From: Tateyamaria omphalii
GTDB lineage: Bacteria > Pseudomonadota > Alphaproteobacteria > Rhodobacterales > Rhodobacteraceae
DNA: 64,000 bases
Assembly: GCF_001969365.1 (NCBI RefSeq)
Contig: NZ_CP019312.1
Span: 930,001 to 994,000 of the forward strand
Direction of reading: 5' to 3'
Under the pieces are notes generated by a model. It did no database searches, was not told where the DNA came from, and worked only from the letters and a program-made list of their open reading frames with translations. How positions within the stretch are numbered: position 1 is the stretch's first letter; the number at the start of each line of letters is the position of its first letter. The position numbers and the translations under genes were made by a program. Below are positions 26,061-37,435 of this stretch, one piece after another.

Positions 26061-26731
26061 CCCGCGTGTATGACATGGGTGGACGGTTCGGCGACGGGGC
26101 GGTGGTGCCCGAAGCGGAGCATGTGAAGTTCCATGCCGATTGGCATCCGCGGGCGCTGGCGATCACGTTGGCCTGTGGATCGTTGGGCCTGTGGAACATC
26201 GACATCTCGCGCCATGCCCGTGAAGGGCTGTCGCCCAACGATTATGGCCGCTTCTCTTACTACGAAAAGTGGATTGCTGCGCTGGCGGATCTTCTGGTCG
26301 AAACCGGCGCGCTGAGCCGGGACGAATTGGAACGCGGTGCCGCCGACGGGACGAGCGACTTGGCAGAGAAGCGGCTGGCGGCGGCTGCGGTGGCGGGCGT
26401 GCTGGCCAAGGGCGGACCGGCCACGCGGCCCAGCAACGTCGCACCGCTCTTTGCGGTGGGCGACACGGTCAACATTCGGTCGATGCCCGAGAACGTGATG
26501 GTGCCCGGCGGTCACACGCGTCTGCCCGGTTATGCGGCGGGGGCGACAGCGACGGTCATCCGTCTGCACGGCGCGCATGTGCTGCCCGACAGCAATGCGC
26601 ACCGCATGGGCGAGGCGCCCGAGCCGCTGTATGCCGTGGCGTTGAAGGCGCGGGACATCTGGGCGCACCCCGAACACCCCGAGGACGAGGTGATCCTCGA
26701 TCTGTGGCAAAGCTATCTGGCGGCACCATGA
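26057..26731 (+). CDS. nthB: nitrile hydratase beta subunit
   Basis: A 224-residue beta subunit. It starts with MTRVYDMGGRFGDGAV, close to the MNGVHDMGG opening of characterised enzymes, and the C-terminal SH3-like barrel contains GDTVNIRSM, HTRLPGYAAGATATV and YAVALKARDIW. It overlaps the alpha gene by 4 bases and the activator gene by 4 bases, so the three are translationally coupled. The alpha-first order is that of iron-type operons, although the metal site is cobalt-type. Confidence 0.93.
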   Translation: MTRVYDMGGRFGDGAVVPEAEHVKFHADWHPRALAITLACGSLGLWNIDISRHAREGLSPNDYGRFSYYEKWIAALADLLVETGALSRDELERGAADGTSDLAEKRLAAAAVAGVLAKGGPATRPSNVAPLFAVGDTVNIRSMPENVMVPGGHTRLPGYAAGATATVIRLHGAHVLPDSNAHRMGEAPEPLYAVALKARDIWAHPEHPEDEVILDLWQSYLAAP

Positions 26732-27036
26732 GACCCGAACCGGTGTTCGAGGCGCCATGGCACGCGCAGCTCTTTGCGCTGACCGTCCATCTGAACGAGG
26801 CGGGGCAGTTCAACTGGCCCGACTGGGCCGCGCGGTTCGGCGCGACGCTCAAACGGCACGGGGTGGAGAAGGACCTGAACGGCGGCGATGACTACTTCAT
26901 CGCATGGCTCGACACACTCGAAACGCTGTTGACGGAAACCGGTGCAGCGGAGGCGGAAGCACTGGCCGAGATGCGCACAGCCTGGGAAGCCGCCTATCTG
27001 CGCACGCCGCATGGCCAGCCGGTGTCACTCGATTGA
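26728..27036 (+). CDS. nitrile hydratase accessory/activator protein
   Basis: A 102-residue protein resembling the beta-homologous cobalt-insertion activators (p14K type): VFEAPWHAQLFALTVHLNEAG is shared with the N-terminal half of beta subunits, followed by FNWPDWAARFG and YFIAWLDTLETLL. These escort the alpha subunit while cobalt is inserted and cysteines are oxidised. Start ATG 26728 overlaps the nthB stop. No amidase follows to use the amide product; the operon ends with a terminator. Confidence 0.88.
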   Translation: MRPEPVFEAPWHAQLFALTVHLNEAGQFNWPDWAARFGATLKRHGVEKDLNGGDDYFIAWLDTLETLLTETGAAEAEALAEMRTAWEAAYLRTPHGQPVSLD

Positions 27037-27067
27037 TCTTTCACTTGGCCAGATAAACTCCGGGGGA

Positions 27068-27099
27068 GTCGCGGCAGCGACGGGGGCTGGCCCCCTTCT
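27068..27099 (+). terminator. terminator of the nitrile hydratase operon (bidirectional position)
   Basis: Hairpin GTCGC-GGCA-GCGAC (27068-27081) immediately followed by GGGGGC-TG-GCCCCC (27082-27095) and TTCT. It lies between convergent gene ends. The preceding CTTGGCCAGATAAACTCCGG looks like a degenerate reverse copy of the junction motif at 27564-27596. Confidence 0.6.
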
Positions 27100-27100
27100 G

Positions 27101-27496
27101 TCATTCGTCGACATCATCCATATCGGCCTGACCGGACAGGCGCCGCCGCACGTGGCTCCAGTTGAGGCCGATGCCCAGCACCAGCGACAGCGCAAAGAGG
27201 CCGAGCCAGGTGTTGAGATTGCCATTGTCGAGCGCCAGCAACCCAAGATCGTAGAGCACCCAAACACCCGCGCCCACGACCGCGAGAACCAGCGCCATGC
27301 CGAAGCCGCCGATGGAGCGCAGCGTGGCGCGCAGGTAGATGATGTAGCCGATCAAGAGGAGCAGGCCGCTTAGGACCGCAATCGACAGGTTCTCGGACCC
27401 ATATTGCAGGGTCCAGGACACATAATTGTAGTCGGAGGGGTTGTAGGTCGCGGCGAGGAGCCCGAAGGCAAAGAGCCAGCGTGCGAGAAAGCCCAT
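27101..27496 (-). CDS. conserved small membrane protein (DUF6524-like)
   Basis: A 131-residue protein with four hydrophobic segments (FLARWLFAFGLLAATY, LSIAVLSGLLLLIGYIIYL, MALVLAVVGAGVWVLYDLGL, WLGLFALSLVLGIGLNW) and an acidic C-terminus (ADMDDVDE). The NPSDYNY stretch after the first helix is characteristic of a small Proteobacterial membrane family I recall as DUF6524. Function unknown. Convergent with the nitrile hydratase operon. Confidence 0.7.
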   Translation of the reverse strand: MGFLARWLFAFGLLAATYNPSDYNYVSWTLQYGSENLSIAVLSGLLLLIGYIIYLRATLRSIGGFGMALVLAVVGAGVWVLYDLGLLALDNGNLNTWLGLFALSLVLGIGLNWSHVRRRLSGQADMDDVDE

Positions 27497-27563
27497 GAAG
27501 CAGTTCCTTGATCGTGCTGATGCTTTGATGGACCGAATGGCGCGCGCGCTGCAAGCTGTGGGC

Positions 27564-27596
27564 GCCTCCGGCGGTGGTATTTTTAGTCAGAAGAAG
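27564..27596 (+). terminator. CCTCCGGC/T-run/CAGAAGAAG junction motif, copy 2
   Basis: GCCTCCGGCGGTGG, TATTTTT, AGTCAGAAGAAG: identical to the element at 15196-15228 except for one base. It is upstream of purA (69 bases before its ATG) and divergent from the membrane protein gene, so it is not simply the end of a neighbouring transcript. Confidence 0.45.
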
Positions 27597-27665
27597 ACCA
27601 GATAGCGGTTTGCCTCTGGCCCGCGCGTCGCTATACGGGCGCGGGTTTCATGGAAAGGATGTCTC

Positions 27666-28958
27666 ATGGCCAATGTGGTGGTTGTCGGCGCGCAATGGGG
27701 CGACGAGGGCAAGGGCAAGATCGTCGACTGGCTGAGCGAGCGGGCCGATGTGATCGCGCGCTTTCAGGGCGGCCATAATGCCGGGCACACGTTGGTCATT
27801 GATGGTGAGGTGTACAAGCTCCATGCGCTACCGTCTGGCGTCGTGCGCGGCGGCAAGCTGTCTGTGATCGGCAATGGCGTCGTGCTGGACCCCTGGCATC
27901 TGGTGTCCGAGATCGAGACCCTGCGCGGTCAGGGGGTCGAGATCACGCCCGAGACGCTGATGATTGCCGAGAACACGCCGCTGATCCTGCCCATCCATGG
28001 CGAGTTGGACCGTGCGCGCGAGGCGCAGAATTCCGTGGCCAAGATCGGCACGACGGGCCGTGGGATCGGTCCGTGTTACGAGGACAAGGTGGGCCGCCGT
28101 GTCGTGCGCGTGGCGGATCTGGCCGATCAGGCGACGCTGGAATTGCGCGTGGACCGTGCCCTTGTGCATCACGATGCGCTGCGCCGGGGCCTTGGGTTGG
28201 ACCCCGTGGACCGTGATGCGCTGATTGCGAAGTTGAAGGACGTGGCCCCGGCCATTCTGGAATACGCGGCCCCCGTCTGGAAGGTGATGAACGAGGCGCG
28301 CAAGGCGGGCAAGCGTATCCTGTTCGAAGGGGCGCAGGGCGCGCTTCTGGACATTGATTTCGGCACCTATCCCTTTGTTACCTCGTCCAACGTGATTGCG
28401 GGGCAGGCGGCCACCGGTGTCGGCATGGGGCCGGGCAGCATTGATTTCGTGCTGGGCATCGTCAAAGCCTACACGACGCGTGTAGGCGAGGGGCCGTTTC
28501 CGACCGAGTTGGAGGACGCGGATGGCCAGCGTCTGGGCGAGCGCGGCCACGAGTTCGGCACCACCACGGGCCGCAAGCGCCGCTGCGGGTGGTTCGATGC
28601 GTGCCTTGTGCGCCAGACCTGCGCGACGTCCGGTGTGAACGGGATTTCGCTGACCAAGCTGGACGTGCTTGATGGGTTCGAGACACTGAAAATCTGCGTC
28701 GGCTACGAACTTGACGGCGTGCGCATGGACTATTTGCCCACTGCCGCGGATCAACAGGCGCGCTGCACGCCCATTTACGAAGAGATGCCCGGCTGGTCCG
28801 AATCCACCGAAGGCGCGCGCAGCTGGGCCGACCTGCCTGCGGGCGCCATCAAGTATGTGCGCCGGGTCGAGGAGTTGATCGACTGTCCGGTCGCCCTACT
28901 CTCAACCTCGCCCGAGCGGGAGGATACCATCCTGGTGCGGGACCCGTTTGCCGACTAG
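27666..28958 (+). CDS. purA: adenylosuccinate synthetase
   Basis: First committed step from IMP to AMP: joins aspartate to IMP using GTP. The 430-residue protein has the GTP-binding start [20 protein letters not shown], the active-site HNAGHTLV, the IMP-binding [14 protein letters not shown] and the C-terminal [10 protein letters not shown]. Full length. A small DUF2842 gene follows by 9 bases. Good ribosome site (GGAAAGG) before ATG 27666. Confidence 0.97.
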   Translation: MANVVVVGAQWGDEGKGKIVDWLSERADVIARFQGGHNAGHTLVIDGEVYKLHALPSGVVRGGKLSVIGNGVVLDPWHLVSEIETLRGQGVEITPETLMIAENTPLILPIHGELDRAREAQNSVAKIGTTGRGIGPCYEDKVGRRVVRVADLADQATLELRVDRALVHHDALRRGLGLDPVDRDALIAKLKDVAPAILEYAAPVWKVMNEARKAGKRILFEGAQGALLDIDFGTYPFVTSSNVIAGQAATGVGMGPGSIDFVLGIVKAYTTRVGEGPFPTELEDADGQRLGERGHEFGTTTGRKRRCGWFDACLVRQTCATSGVNGISLTKLDVLDGFETLKICVGYELDGVRMDYLPTAADQQARCTPIYEEMPGWSESTEGARSWADLPAGAIKYVRRVEELIDCPVALLSTSPEREDTILVRDPFAD

Positions 28959-28967
28959 GGAGGCCCC

Positions 28968-29183
28968 ATGGCACTGCGTTACAAGACCCGGAAACGTCTG
29001 TCCCTGCTGATCCTGATCGTGGGTCTGCCGCTGTATATCGTGGCGGCCGTGAACATTGTTGGACTGTTTGACCGGCCGTCCGTCCTGGTGGAGCTGCTGG
29101 TCTATGTGGGGCTTGGCGTGATCTGGGCCTTTCCGTTGAGAGCGGTGTTCAAGGGGATCGGTCAGGCGGACCCGGACGCCTGA
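28968..29183 (+). CDS. DUF2842 small membrane protein
   Basis: A 71-residue protein with two membrane helices (LSLLILIVGLPLYIVAAVNIV and LLVYVGLGVIWAFPL), starting MALRYKTRKRL. Matches the DUF2842 family of alphaproteobacteria, function unknown. Nine bases behind purA with GGGAGG just before the ATG, so co-transcribed and probably coupled. Confidence 0.85.
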   Translation: MALRYKTRKRLSLLILIVGLPLYIVAAVNIVGLFDRPSVLVELLVYVGLGVIWAFPLRAVFKGIGQADPDA

Positions 29184-29224
29184 AGATGTGCTAACGTGGT
29201 GGTGCCCAAAAGGAGGACGCCACC

Positions 29225-29605
29225 ATGCCCCGGTTTGCCCCGCCCATCCCGATCCTGCGCAGTTTCGACGAAGCGCAGGCGCGCGCGTTTTACATCGACT
29301 TTCTGGGCTTCGAAGTGACGTTCGAGTTCCGGTTCGAGCCGGGCACGCCGCTGTACATGGGCGTGCGGCTGGGGGATTGCGCGTTGCACCTGTCGGAGCA
29401 TTTCGGGGATGCGAGCCCCGGCGCGTCGATCCGGATCGAGATGGACGATGTCCATGGCTATTGTGCGGCGCTGAATGCCAAGCGGTATCGCCATGCGCGG
29501 CCCGGCGTGCAGCGCCAGCCCTGGGGGATGGACGACATGACGATCTCTGATCCCTTTGGAAACAAGCTGATCTTTTGCACCGACGTGCCGACGGACGCGC
29601 AATAG
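29225..29605 (+). CDS. glyoxalase/bleomycin resistance superfamily (VOC) protein
   Basis: A 126-residue single-domain VOC protein: AFYIDFLGFEVTFEFRFEPG and DVHGYCAALN followed by ITDPFGNKLIF-like ISDPFGNKLIFC. The family includes bleomycin-binding proteins and ring-cleavage or glyoxalase enzymes; the ligand is undefined here. GAGGACGCC precedes ATG 29225. Confidence 0.85.
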   Translation: MPRFAPPIPILRSFDEAQARAFYIDFLGFEVTFEFRFEPGTPLYMGVRLGDCALHLSEHFGDASPGASIRIEMDDVHGYCAALNAKRYRHARPGVQRQPWGMDDMTISDPFGNKLIFCTDVPTDAQ

Positions 29606-29607
29606 CA

Positions 29608-29635
29608 AAGGGGCGGCCCATGTGGACCGCCCCTT
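29608..29635. terminator. bidirectional Rho-independent terminator
   Basis: AAGGGGCGG (29608-29616) pairs with CCGCCCCTT (29627-29635) over 9 bp around a 10-base loop. It lies between the stop codons of the convergent VOC gene and the acidic protein gene. Confidence 0.75.
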
Positions 29636-29657
29636 GTGGTGTGACTGGATACAGGGC

Positions 29658-31826
<2,169 letters not shown>

Positions 31827-31963
31827 CGGATGCTCGTCCTCTGCTGATATGCAAAGGCCTGACTAGGGGCTATGCCGGGCGAAAGCGGCCCGAATCTGTG
31901 CCATGAACGGTATCATTTCAGGGCGACATTGTGATCTATTTCCGAAAGTTGCATTAATTTGCC

Positions 31964-32683
31964 ATGATTCCCCCCCGTATTCAAAGCGATGAGCCCGTGG
32001 CCCTGTTTGGCGGCGGAGAGGCCAGCATGGCCGATATTGACCTGGTTCAGACCCTGGCCACCCGGTTTGTCGCTGCCGATGGCGGGGCTGCCATGGCCGT
32101 GCGGGCAGGGGTGGCGCTGGATGCGGTGATCGGGGATTTCGATTCCGTTTCGGCCGATGTTCTGGCGCAGATACCACCGGCGCGACAGCACCATATCGCA
32201 GAGCAGGACAGCACGGATTTTGACAAGGCACTGCGCCATATCTTTGCCCCCGTCGTGCTGGCCGTGGGGTTTCTGGGCGGGCGCGTGGACCATCAGCTGG
32301 GGTGCCTGAGCGTGCTGGCCCGGTATCCGGAGCGTGCGTGCATTCTGCTTGGGCCGGACGAGATCGTGATGCTGTGCCCGCCGCGGCTGGACTTGCCGAC
32401 CGTGCCGGGCGACGTTGTGTCGCTGGTGCCGCTGGCCCCGGTGCAGGGCATGTCGACCGGGCTGCGGTGGCCGATCGGCGGGCTTCGGTTCGATCCGATT
32501 GAACGGATCGGGACGTCGAATGAGGCGGAGGGCCCCGTGTCGCTGACCATGGAGCGGCCCGCCATGGTCCTGATCGCGCCGCGCCGCTGTCTGGCGCCTG
32601 TTACGCAGGCGCTGGTGCAGGGGCCGTCAGACGCGAGATGGCCCGCTCGCGCAGCACGATGTACAGCCCCGCCGCAATCGTGA
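31964..32683 (+). CDS. thiN: thiamine diphosphokinase
   Basis: A 239-residue ThiN/TPK1-type kinase producing thiamine diphosphate. It shows the ATP/thiamine-site motifs FVAADGGAAMAV, AVIGDFDSVSAD, EQDSTDFDKALRH and LGGRVDHQLG, all diagnostic. The last ~28 residues (after PRRCLAPVTQ) overlap the convergent EamA gene by 83 bases and are Arg/Ala-rich, so the natural C-terminus is extended over the neighbour. Confidence 0.9.
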   Translation: MIPPRIQSDEPVALFGGGEASMADIDLVQTLATRFVAADGGAAMAVRAGVALDAVIGDFDSVSADVLAQIPPARQHHIAEQDSTDFDKALRHIFAPVVLAVGFLGGRVDHQLGCLSVLARYPERACILLGPDEIVMLCPPRLDLPTVPGDVVSLVPLAPVQGMSTGLRWPIGGLRFDPIERIGTSNEAEGPVSLTMERPAMVLIAPRRCLAPVTQALVQGPSDARWPARAARCTAPPQS

Positions 32684-33518
32684 TGCAGATCCCCACAGAC
32701 GCCAACCCGTTGGGCAGATCGCGGAACACGATGAACCCGAGGATCGTGGCAAAGGGGATCTCAAGATATTGCATGGGCGCCAGCGTGGCAGAGGGCGCAT
32801 AGCGCAGCGACCAGGTCATCAGCAGGTGCGCGAGGGTGCCCAGCCCGCCGATGGCCAGCAGCAGCGTCCATTCCATGCTGTCGGGCCGGATCAGCTCGAT
32901 GCCGGGGATGTCGCGTCCCTGCAGCAGGACCACGAGTGGCCCCATGATCACGACCGCCATCACCCCGCTGACGGCTTGCAGGCCGATCGGGTCCGTCTCT
33001 TTCGCGATCTGGCGCGTGACCAGCATGAAGACCGAGAAGTTGATCGCCACAAACACCGGCAGCAGGGCCGGCCAGCCCACCTCGACAAAGCTGGGCTGTA
33101 CGACCAGCAATGTGCCCGCAAAGCCCACGATGCAGGCCATGAAACGCCGGCTGCCGACCTCTTCCCCCAGCACGTATTTGCCGAGCAGCAGCATGATGAA
33201 GGGCATGACAAAGGCGATGGCAACGGCGTCCGCGAGTGGCAGATATTTCAGGGCCGTGAACATTGCGCCGATGCCGAGGATGTGGAGGACCGTCCGGAAC
33301 AACGTTAGCCGAAAGACCCGCCCGCGCATCCGCCACAGCCGGCTTCCGGCCCACACGATGGGGACCAGGATGATGACCTGAACAGCAAATCGGATCAGGA
33401 CAAGCTGGCTGAGGGGAACCGATTGGCCCAGCACCTTGGCCACCGCGTCTCCGACCGGAGCCACGATGCAGAAGCCAAGCATCAAAAGGATGCCGAGAAG
33501 GGGGCGATCTTGGGCCAT
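32601..33518 (-). CDS. EamA/DMT-family transporter
   Basis: A 305-residue inner-membrane protein with about ten hydrophobic helices and two EamA repeats: GILLMLGFCIVAPVGDAVAKVLG in the first half and a second repeat near AIGGLGTLAHLLMTWSLRYA. Such carriers export metabolites or drugs; the substrate is unknown. Start ATG 33518 lies next to the repeat-rich region. Its 3-prime end overlaps thiN on the other strand. Confidence 0.87.
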   Translation of the reverse strand: MAQDRPLLGILLMLGFCIVAPVGDAVAKVLGQSVPLSQLVLIRFAVQVIILVPIVWAGSRLWRMRGRVFRLTLFRTVLHILGIGAMFTALKYLPLADAVAIAFVMPFIMLLLGKYVLGEEVGSRRFMACIVGFAGTLLVVQPSFVEVGWPALLPVFVAINFSVFMLVTRQIAKETDPIGLQAVSGVMAVVIMGPLVVLLQGRDIPGIELIRPDSMEWTLLLAIGGLGTLAHLLMTWSLRYAPSATLAPMQYLEIPFATILGFIVFRDLPNGLASVGICITIAAGLYIVLRERAISRLTAPAPAPA

Positions 33519-33726
33519 GTGTGTACGCTAACGGCTGGTGGACCCAGTGCAACAATTGGTTTGGGGCGTTGTTGACGCTGTTTGGCGTCAGCGTTTTTGG
33601 GTTTTGGCCGGGGGTGCGCTCTTGGCTTTGCCAATTCGCCCACCCACCGACCCCGGATGTGTCCAGCTTCGGCTTCACCAAGACAAAACCTTTGTCCCGG
33701 GTCCAGCCCCGCATGATCTTTGGCGT

Positions 33727-33818
33727 GACAGGGGCTGGTCTGCCGCTCAAGCAGAAATGCGGTTTCCACTTGCAGGGACCCTCCGCATTTCAGCTGGACC
33801 GGCAGCCCAGCCCCTGTC
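33727..33818. repeat. long imperfect inverted repeat (36-base arms, 20-base loop)
   Basis: Left arm 33727-33762 and right arm 33783-33818 are reverse complements at 32 of 36 positions. Perfect blocks: GACAGGGGCTGG/CCAGCCCCTGTC (12 bp), CTGCCG/CGGCAG (6 bp) and GAAATGCGG/CCGCATTTC (9 bp). The blocks are spaced identically in both arms. It would form a stable cruciform or RNA hairpin on either strand; there is no T-run on either side to make it a terminator. Confidence 0.85.
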
Positions 33819-33861
33819 CCTTGGCGATCAGGCGACGCTGGCTCCGAGACAAAGAGGCCGC

Positions 33862-34449
33862 GGCTGCGCAGGCAGACGCGGCCAGTGGCAAGGACTGCTT
33901 TTGCGTGCAAAAGCTGTCGGCCACACCGTGGAGGAACTAGGCGACACCGTGTCCGGCTGCGCAGGCAGACGCGGCCGGTGGCGAGGACTGCTTTTGCGTG
34001 CAAAAGCTGTCGGCCACACCGTGGAGGAACTAGGCGACACCGTGTCCGGCTGCGCAGGCAGACGCGGCCGGTGGCGAGGACAGCTTTTGCGTGCAAAAGC
34101 TGTCGGCCACACCGTGGAGGAACTGGGCGACACCGTGTCCGGCTGCGCAGGCAGACGCGGCCGGTGGCGAGGGCTGCTTTGGCGAAGCAAAAGCTGTCGG
34201 CCACACCGTGGAGTAACTGGGCGACACCGGGTCCGGCTGCGCAGGCAGACGCAGCCGGTGGCAAGGACTGCTTTTGCGTGCAAAAGCTGTCGGCCACACC
34301 GTGGAGGACCTGGGCGACACCGTGTCCGGCTGCGCAGGCAGACGCGGCCGGTGGCGAGGACAGCTTTTGCGTGCAAAAGCTGTCGGCCACACCGTGGAGG
34401 ACCTGGGCGCAGGGCTTTCGGGGCTGCGCAGGCTGACGCGGCCGGTGGC
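33862..34449. repeat. 93-bp tandem repeat array, six units plus partial, hairpin in each unit
   Basis: Units begin with GGCTGCGCAGGC at 33862, 33955, 34048, 34141, 34235 and 34328, and a partial seventh at 34422. Periods are 93, 93, 93, 94, 93 and 94 bp. Each unit holds CTGCGCAG, the 18-base palindrome GCTTTTGCGTGCAAAAGC (perfect in units 1, 2, 3, 5 and 6; 33897, 33990, 34083, 34270, 34363) and, in most, GACACCGTGTC. Unit 4 carries a changed but still hairpin-capable version (GCTTTGGCGAAGC). No spacers separate the units, so it is not CRISPR. Confidence 0.93.
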
Positions 34450-34483
34450 ACGCATGGATTCCCCTCTTCAAGCGGAGGAAGGC

Positions 34484-35857
<1,374 letters not shown>

Positions 35858-35858
35858 G

Positions 35859-36575
35859 TTAGGTCGCGGATCCTTCGGGTGGGGTGGGCAGGACGGGGTT
35901 TGAAAAGGGCGTGGGTCCCAGCCCCTCGGCGCGGGCGACGGCTTGGGCAGCGGGGCGGGTGTCCAACTGCCTGGCCATCTGGGACAGGGCGGGATAGGCG
36001 GTCAGGTCAAACCACGTGGTCAGACCGGCAGGATAGAGCGCGCACCACCGGACGATCGCCGCCATATAGCAGTCAAGAATGGACGGCGCGGTTGGCGCCG
36101 TATGCGTGCCGATGTGGTCATCTACCACGCGCAAGGCGCCGGGCAGGGTCATGGCACCGTCGTCCGGCGCGGTCAGCTGCGCCCGCAGCCGGTCCTGTGC
36201 CTGCGCGTCATCGCCCACATATTTCGCCGGATAGAAGAGCATGCGCAATTGCGCGTGCACCGTGTTGGAGACAAAGAACACCATGCTCAGAAAGCGCGCG
36301 CGCTGGGGGCTGCCGGGCGCGGGCGCCATCTGCCCATGGGTGTCGGCCAGCCACAGCAGGATGGCTGCGGTTTCGAACATCACGCCGTGGGGCGTTTCCA
36401 GCGCGGGGATCAGCCCGACCGGGTTGATTTCCCGGTAGGCGGCACCGTCCTGCGCGCGCGCCGCGCGGTCAACCAGCGCGGTGGTGTAAGGCACGCCCAT
36501 TTCCTCGAGCGTCATCCGCACGATGAGCGAGGCGTTGTCGGGCGCGTAGTGCAGAACATAAACCATCCTTGCCAT
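35859..36575 (-). CDS. glutathione S-transferase family protein
   Basis: A 238-residue GST-fold protein: thioredoxin-like N-terminal domain (MVYVLHYAPDNASLIVRMTL, NPVGLIPALETPHGVMFETAAIL, with the cis-Pro and Glu-Thr glutathione contacts) and an all-helical C-terminal domain with SILDCYMAAIVRW. The open frame continues another 286 codons upstream through an EF-hand gene on the other strand; ATG 36575 is set by homology (an ATG three codons in is also possible). One base from sdaA. Confidence 0.85.
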   Translation of the reverse strand: MARMVYVLHYAPDNASLIVRMTLEEMGVPYTTALVDRAARAQDGAAYREINPVGLIPALETPHGVMFETAAILLWLADTHGQMAPAPGSPQRARFLSMVFFVSNTVHAQLRMLFYPAKYVGDDAQAQDRLRAQLTAPDDGAMTLPGALRVVDDHIGTHTAPTAPSILDCYMAAIVRWCALYPAGLTTWFDLTAYPALSQMARQLDTRPAAQAVARAEGLGPTPFSNPVLPTPPEGSAT

Positions 36576-36692
36576 GTAAACATCTGCACCGGCGGGCCAA
36601 TGCCTCAAAACGACCAAATTGCCGAAGAAAGGGCCAAGATTAACCGCGCATTTACCAAGGGTGCGCTTGTCTGACCGGCAGGAGGATGTGCG

Positions 36693-37280
36693 ATGCGTTG
36701 GATTCTGGTGTTGATGTCGGTGCTGGCCTGCCTGATGCCGTGGCGCGGGGTTCTGGCGCAGGAGTTGTCGGGTCAGGCGCTTGTCGATGCGCTGGTGGCG
36801 CGCACGCCCGGGACGACGCTGGACCGGATGCGCGAACGCCCGGACGCCTTTGTGCAAGAGGCTGCGGGGCTGATTCTGGGCTATGGTGGGCCGCGGGGAC
36901 TGAGCGCGGCGGATATCGAGACGGCGATTGAGGCCGAACTGGCACGGCTGCGCGCGCGCGAGATGCGCCGATTGCTTGAGGCGGATCTGAACAATGATCT
37001 GAGCGTGACGCGCGCCGAGTTGGATGTGCTGGTCCGCGCCGCGTCGGCCACGATGCGGGGGCGGCTTCTGGTCTGGCACCGCAACGCGGATGATGACGGA
37101 GACGGGACCGTGCGCTGGGCCGAACTGCGCAGCCATGCGGACGGGCGTGCGCGTGCGGGCATGTCCGAAAGCGCGGTGGCCGCCATGCGGGCGATGATGA
37201 CCTTTGATCTGGATGGCGACGCCCTTGTGGCGCTGGACGAGGTGCTGGAAGCTGTTGCGCTGCTGGGCGCTCCGGCCTGA
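36693..37280 (+). CDS. secreted EF-hand calcium-binding protein
   Basis: A 195-residue protein with a signal peptide (MRWILVLMSVLACLMPWRGVLAQ). Three EF-hand-like loops are visible: DLNNDLSVTRAE, NADDDGDGTVRWAE and DLDGDALVALDE; the middle one has the full D-x-D-x-D-G pattern. It likely binds Ca2+ in the periplasm. No enzymatic domain. Divergent from the GST gene. Confidence 0.8.
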   Translation: MRWILVLMSVLACLMPWRGVLAQELSGQALVDALVARTPGTTLDRMRERPDAFVQEAAGLILGYGGPRGLSAADIETAIEAELARLRAREMRRLLEADLNNDLSVTRAELDVLVRAASATMRGRLLVWHRNADDDGDGTVRWAELRSHADGRARAGMSESAVAAMRAMMTFDLDGDALVALDEVLEAVALLGAPA

Positions 37281-37435
37281 GACAAGCCACCGTGCGGTGA
37301 TGTTGCCATATGCCGTGGTGCCCGACCGGGGTGGCGCGCGATGACGCCGATCCTGCACCATTTTGCAGCCTTTGGGGTCGCATGCGCCGCGCCGGATGCG
37401 TATAAGCCCCACACTGTTTGGGGGAGTCGTCACAT

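Larger units (their letters stand above)
33519..34483. other. 965-base gene-free region with strong repeat structure
   Basis: No credible gene despite long open frames in several phases; none has family resemblance, and single-base differences between repeat units shift the frame. It contains a small hairpin GACAAA-ACC-TTTGTC (33682-33696), a hairpin with 36-base arms (33727-33818) and a 93-bp tandem array (33862-34449). It sits between the 3-prime end of sdaA and the start of the EamA gene. Confidence 0.8.

Noticed and set aside
33862..34449. CRISPR array
   Set aside because: Units are contiguous and 93 bp long with no unique spacers, and no cas genes are nearby.
36576..37433. N-terminal extension of the GST to 524 residues
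   Set aside because: It is antisense to the EF-hand gene and Arg/His/Pro-rich; GST homology begins at 36575.
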